A stretch of 64,000 nt of DNA, from assembly GCA_000149265.1 (NCBI GenBank), contig CH002016.1:69693-133692 (forward strand), read 5' to 3'. This document shows, one piece after another, positions 60,351 to 64,000 of the stretch. The DNA comes from Ciona savignyi. Lineage: Eukaryota > Chordata > Ascidiacea > Phlebobranchia > Cionidae. The stretch's first letter is position 1. Each line of letters starts with the position of its first letter. The position numbers were made by a program, and so were the translations under genes. The notes under the pieces are model-generated. The model did no database searches and was not told where the DNA came from. It saw only the letters and a list, made by a program, of their open reading frames with translations.

Positions 60351-63277
60351 TCAGTTCCGGCTAAAATCTCTGGTTGTAAATCTACTTTCACGTCTTCTAC
60401 TTATATCATATTCGGTAAATCTTGATTCATGTATGGTTTTGCTGGATAATGTGGAGTTTCTACGAGGAGATTGAACCCTTCCACGAACCCTTGCAATCAC
60501 TTTGGACGCCAAATCAGAAATAGCACTTGAATAAATAATAGGATTCAGAGCACTGTTTATCGGCAACAGGACCCCGGCACTAATGACGTAAACGATGGGC
60601 TGCAACTGCACTCCGGCAAAGCTGAGGTACGCCAATATGCAGATGGGTATCCAGCATGCAAAGTCTGTAAGGATAAGTCGTGTTATCCGAGCTTGCAGGA
60701 TAAAGTTAGATCCTGCCTTCTTTGCTTTCATTTGCGTGCTCCGTCTGTAAATTATGACGTAACTGGCAACGACGTATAGAAACAACAGAAAGTTAAACGT
60801 TATTATAAAGCAAGAAAATTGCCATGCGTTGAAACCTTTTTTGCTGAATAAGTCGGGCATACAAACGCTATTTTCGCTGTAATAGCCAAATTCACCCCTT
60901 ATACTTAATGACTGGAAAGTGTCTTCGACTTTGTTTTTGGCATCCTGCCAGTTTCCAACAAAAGGTATGCTTCTGTTGATTCGCTGTGCCATATTAAAAA
61001 GATCCACTTTCTTTAAGGTCAGTTCTCGATAAAAGTAATTCGGAAACCATACAGAAGTGGAAAAGTAACCACTAAAACGTGAAAGAGACGGAACTATGCT
61101 TAAAACGATTGCAATCAGCCACACGACAGTTGTTGATCCTATTGACCACTTGAAGTCAATCGTATTGGACTTGAATGGCATAAACACGAATAAAAGACGA
61201 AATGTTGTAATAACCGTCATCATAAAAGCTGAACCTTGTGTTGAAATCATCATCAATGTGCCAAGAAAAGAGCAAAGAGAACTGGTCCGCCACTGAAGAT
61301 CATAAAAGCAATATTTGCCAGAAAATTGGGCACCTTTGATTGCGATGATCAATAAATAAACACTAAATATAAAGTCGAAGATGGATAGATTTAAAATAAA
61401 CCAATTGCAACTTTGCTTTATAGGAACAATACTTCCTGGCTTTTGCATGTCAATCACTGTTGTTACAATGACAAATAAGTTTCCACCAAAAGCTACAAGT
61501 CCCATGATCCAAAATAAAACGCGTAGCACTGGGTTATTTATCATTTCGTATTGCGACGAAAACACCATAGTGCGATTGCTGTTGCGTGGGCATTCATCAC
61601 TGCCGTCGCTGCAGTCTTCGAAACCATCTTCAATCATCTCAGGTGCAACAGACAAGGGGTCACCACTTACGCAGTAGTGTCTTGACACGCAAAGCGCCCT
61701 GCTTTCGTCCGAACCATCGTTACAATCAAGGTGTCCATCACAGACTTTGTCCATGGGAATGCTGATAGAAGTACCTGCGATACAGTAGTGACGGGTGGTG
61801 CAGTTTAGCTCATCTATGTAATCTGAGCACTCCTGGTTTCCATCACACAACGTTGCTCTGTATGGGATTCCAATTATGCCGCCTGTTCCGCCAGCTAGAC
61901 ATGTAATCTTTTCAACCTGTGATACGAATTTATCATTTGATAAACAATGTTTCATGTTTACGTTGTTAATGCAATTGTGCGATTTGTTGCATAAAATTAA
62001 TTCCATGTCCGTGCACGTTCCATTGCATAACATGCTTCCATAGGAACAACTTTCAAAAGATGCGCTCATTATATTATTGCACGTTGTCTGGTTATGGCAT
62101 AAACATTCATCGGATAAATCGTAGCAATCTGCGACTCCATTGCATACTTGCTTCTTTGATACGACTAGCTTACCATCCAAACATCGAAAACAATGAAATT
62201 TCCCTTCTTTGTAACAAACGTCACTCGAATCTGCGCAGTAAGTGTCATTGTCGTACAGGTTAGGTTGTGGGAGAACACAGGAAGGGTCTATTAACCCCAA
62301 ACTATCCTTTGACGAGCATTTAAATCCCGGGACATCTAAAAGTTCGTCTGAACCATCTGGACAATCAGGCACGCCGTTGCAAAGGCTGGAGTATAATGTG
62401 AATTCGTCGGTTTCACACTGAATGATTTTTGAGGTCGATTTAACGCAAGATGTTGGTCCAATTGAAAAAGATGTTAATGCTGCACAGTGATTGGAAGGTT
62501 TACCATCTAGGTAACTGCATTTTAGGTCTGGACAAATAAATCCTGTCGCATATTTTAAACCCGTCGCAGCTTGATTTTTCTTATCTTCCGACAAACAACG
62601 ATAATCATAGATGGATTCGATTTTTAGGAAAAATAGAAATGCAACAGAACATGGCTCGTCACTCATATCATAACAGTCCGGTTTTCCATCCAATATAGCG
62701 CTTGGTGCAATACATATTCCATTCCTGTTATTGCGGGGCTGCGAACAATTATATCTATTTGACAAGCAAGCGCAAGGTACGTCGCCTGACCGACATGTAC
62801 AGTTTCGTTCATCACTCCAATCTCCGCAATTATTCTCTCCGTCACAACTTTGTCCGCTGGTATAGCATTTCACATACGATTTGTAAGAACCATTGTTAGT
62901 AAGCGGATTTTGACAAGATGTAGTGACGTTAGGACATGTACAGTTCGTTCCGCGGTTTGTAAATGGGGTAACGCATTCAGGCTCTCCTATATAATAAAGT
63001 AAAATGTAAGCTTAAAAAAGTATAAACAATTTTTTTATACCATTCACCTCGAAGATGGTACAGACTTAGCCAAACTATTTGTAACTGCATTTATAATTTT
63101 AAATTTGCAAGTAGACACATACAATAGTGAAATACATCCCAGGTTAAACTGGAATATTACAATCGATTATTTAAAATTAGGCTTACGCTATACCTACTAA
63201 CCTGTACATATGTACTTCTCCACTTTGGAAATGATCAAAAGTAAAATCCACACAGTTTTGACTAACGTCAAGAACAT
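60351..63277 (-). CDS. LDLa-rich seven-transmembrane receptor, LGR-like but without leucine-rich repeats (903 residues)
   Basis: Exon 1 (63202-63277) encodes a signal peptide (MFLTLVKTVWILLLIISKVE); exon 2 (60351-62986) holds the rest, joined in phase. The ectodomain (to residue ~510) contains about seven LDLa modules with the acidic SDE signature (CGDWSDERNC, CYDMSDEPC, CPDGSDELLD, CYDLSDEC, CSDYIDELNC, CNDGSDESRALC, CSDGSDEC) and several N-glycosylation sites. The seven-helix domain (~511-850) is of the rhodopsin type closest to LGR/relaxin receptors: ILTDFACWIPICILAYLSF in helix 6 and LLPINSALNPIIY in helix 7 are LGR hallmarks. The E/DRY motif at the end of helix 3 is replaced by TFRLLFVFMPF. 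The extracellular loop before helix 5 is unusually long. Leucine-rich repeats, expected in LGR and GRL101-type receptors, are absent. The C-tail has two ESRFT repeats next to basic residues. Confidence 0.92.
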
Positions 63278-63665
63278 GGTTATACCCGAATTGTTCAAAC
63301 ATTAAGCGACAGATTATGGCGCTGACTCTTGTCTTTGTTATGTAGTGTAGAACATATTTTCCGTAAAAACTAGGTCGTAGTATACGCTTTATGATTCATA
63401 GGACACATTTACGCAAAGAAAGGGGTCAGCCAAAATATCATGACCGTGATAACTCAATTAAACTAACACTTACGTTATCACATATTTAAATAAAAATAAT
63501 CACAATGTAAAGATGGTAGTTTTTGTATGTTTATGCCAAAACTTATAACACAACACTCAACAATAAACATGAACAAACAGCAATACAAATGTTATAAAAA
63601 CACTTGTCAAAATGCTATTACAGCTTATGCTAATCCGAGCAAAGGTACGTGACGTATGATTAATT
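63278..63665. other. 5' flank of the receptor gene
   Basis: About 390 bp between the receptor start and the probable last exon of the next gene. No recognisable element is seen. Confidence 0.4.
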
Positions 63666-63857
63666 TCACTTGTTCTTCCAAGTAGATAATGAAAAAAATC
63701 GCAACTTAGCAGCATGCATCTCCGTTTCTCTCTTCTCTTTTGCTTGCAAAATTTCAAGCTCCCTTTTTTCCTTTTCCATTTGAAGTTCATGTGATTTTTT
63801 TTCTCTCGCTTCCCTATTTACAGCAAACTCGTGCTGTTGCTGTCGCCACTTGTAAAC
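63666..63857 (-). CDS. Probable last coding exon of a coiled-coil protein (gene continues past right edge)
   Basis: After an acceptor (CACATTTAG at 63858) a minus-strand frame of 63 codons runs to TGA at 63666. It encodes VYKWRQQQHEFAVNREAREK, then ELQMEKEKRELEILQAKEKR, then a short tail ending LSTWKNK. The composition (Glu, Lys, Arg, Gln with regular Leu/Ile) is that of a long charged helix or coiled coil. The family is not recognised. A GT donor one codon before the stop (CAA|GTGAAA) could carry the frame onward instead. Upstream exons must lie beyond 64000. Confidence 0.45.
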   Translation of the reverse strand, partial: VYKWRQQQHEFAVNREAREKKSHELQMEKEKRELEILQAKEKRETEMHAAKLRFFSLSTWKNK

Positions 63858-64000
63858 CTAAATGTGTGAAAACTCACTGCATGTCAATATAAAATTGTAC
63901 AGTTTTAAAAGATAAATAGTCATTGTATTAATACATCAATAAATTGTAATTCAATTACAATTGCTAGACTATAAAGGTCCAATTCTATATATCACATTTT

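Overview
The window looks like nuclear DNA of an invertebrate chordate, most probably a sea squirt of the genus Ciona. The reasons are AT-rich sequence, many short introns with GT-AG borders, single clear orthologues of vertebrate genes (NAA25, INO80E, MYO1C, RILPL) and an LDLa-rich LGR-type receptor. The genus is an inference from gene content and style, not from a search. Every gene I can support lies on the minus strand. Two assembly gaps (14128-14894 and 40879-41773) interrupt the sequence.

Layout, left to right. 1-5 kb: the 5' eight exons of NAA25 (NatB auxiliary subunit), with a poly-A-tailed retroposon built of ~330-bp monomers in one intron. 6.8-7.5 kb: a three-exon gene for a 63-residue secreted peptide precursor with antimicrobial-peptide-like architecture. 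8.6-10.9 kb: INO80E. 12.5-15.8 kb: a large palindromic, hAT-like non-autonomous element whose two arms are arrays of a 60-bp hairpin-forming satellite. 16.2-17.4 kb: a second monomer retroposon and a tRNA-derived SINE. 18.5-31.7 kb: a complete 22-exon class-I myosin of the MYO1C type (1,053 residues). 33.7-35.4 kb: a tentative four-exon gene for an unrecognised, probably N-myristoylated protein.

36.4-58.8 kb is the most unusual part. A normal RILP-like gene (RILPL; RH1 largely in a gap, coiled coil, RH2, conserved C-terminal motif) is followed by two paralogues that keep only its first four coding exons (RH1 plus the start of the coiled coil). In both, the rest is replaced by one long exon carrying FLYWCH zinc fingers: two in the gene at 43.6-47.5 kb, one in the gene at 56.3-58.8 kb. 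Between these paralogues sits a ~6.9-kb hAT-like element with an 8-bp target duplication. Into it a young Ty3/gypsy LTR retrotransposon (50224-54455) has inserted. SINE copies are dense here.

60.3-63.3 kb: a two-exon gene for a 903-residue receptor with about seven LDLa modules and an LGR-like seven-helix domain but no leucine-rich repeats. At 63.7-63.9 kb is the probable last exon of a coiled-coil gene that continues past the right edge.

The genes are not an operon and serve separate roles: protein N-acetylation, chromatin remodelling, actin-based transport, Rab effector function and signalling. The link that matters is evolutionary: duplication of the RILPL 5' half and capture of a FLYWCH exon in a transposon-rich stretch. 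Exon borders were placed by eye from splice signals, reading-frame phase and remembered protein families; no database search was possible.
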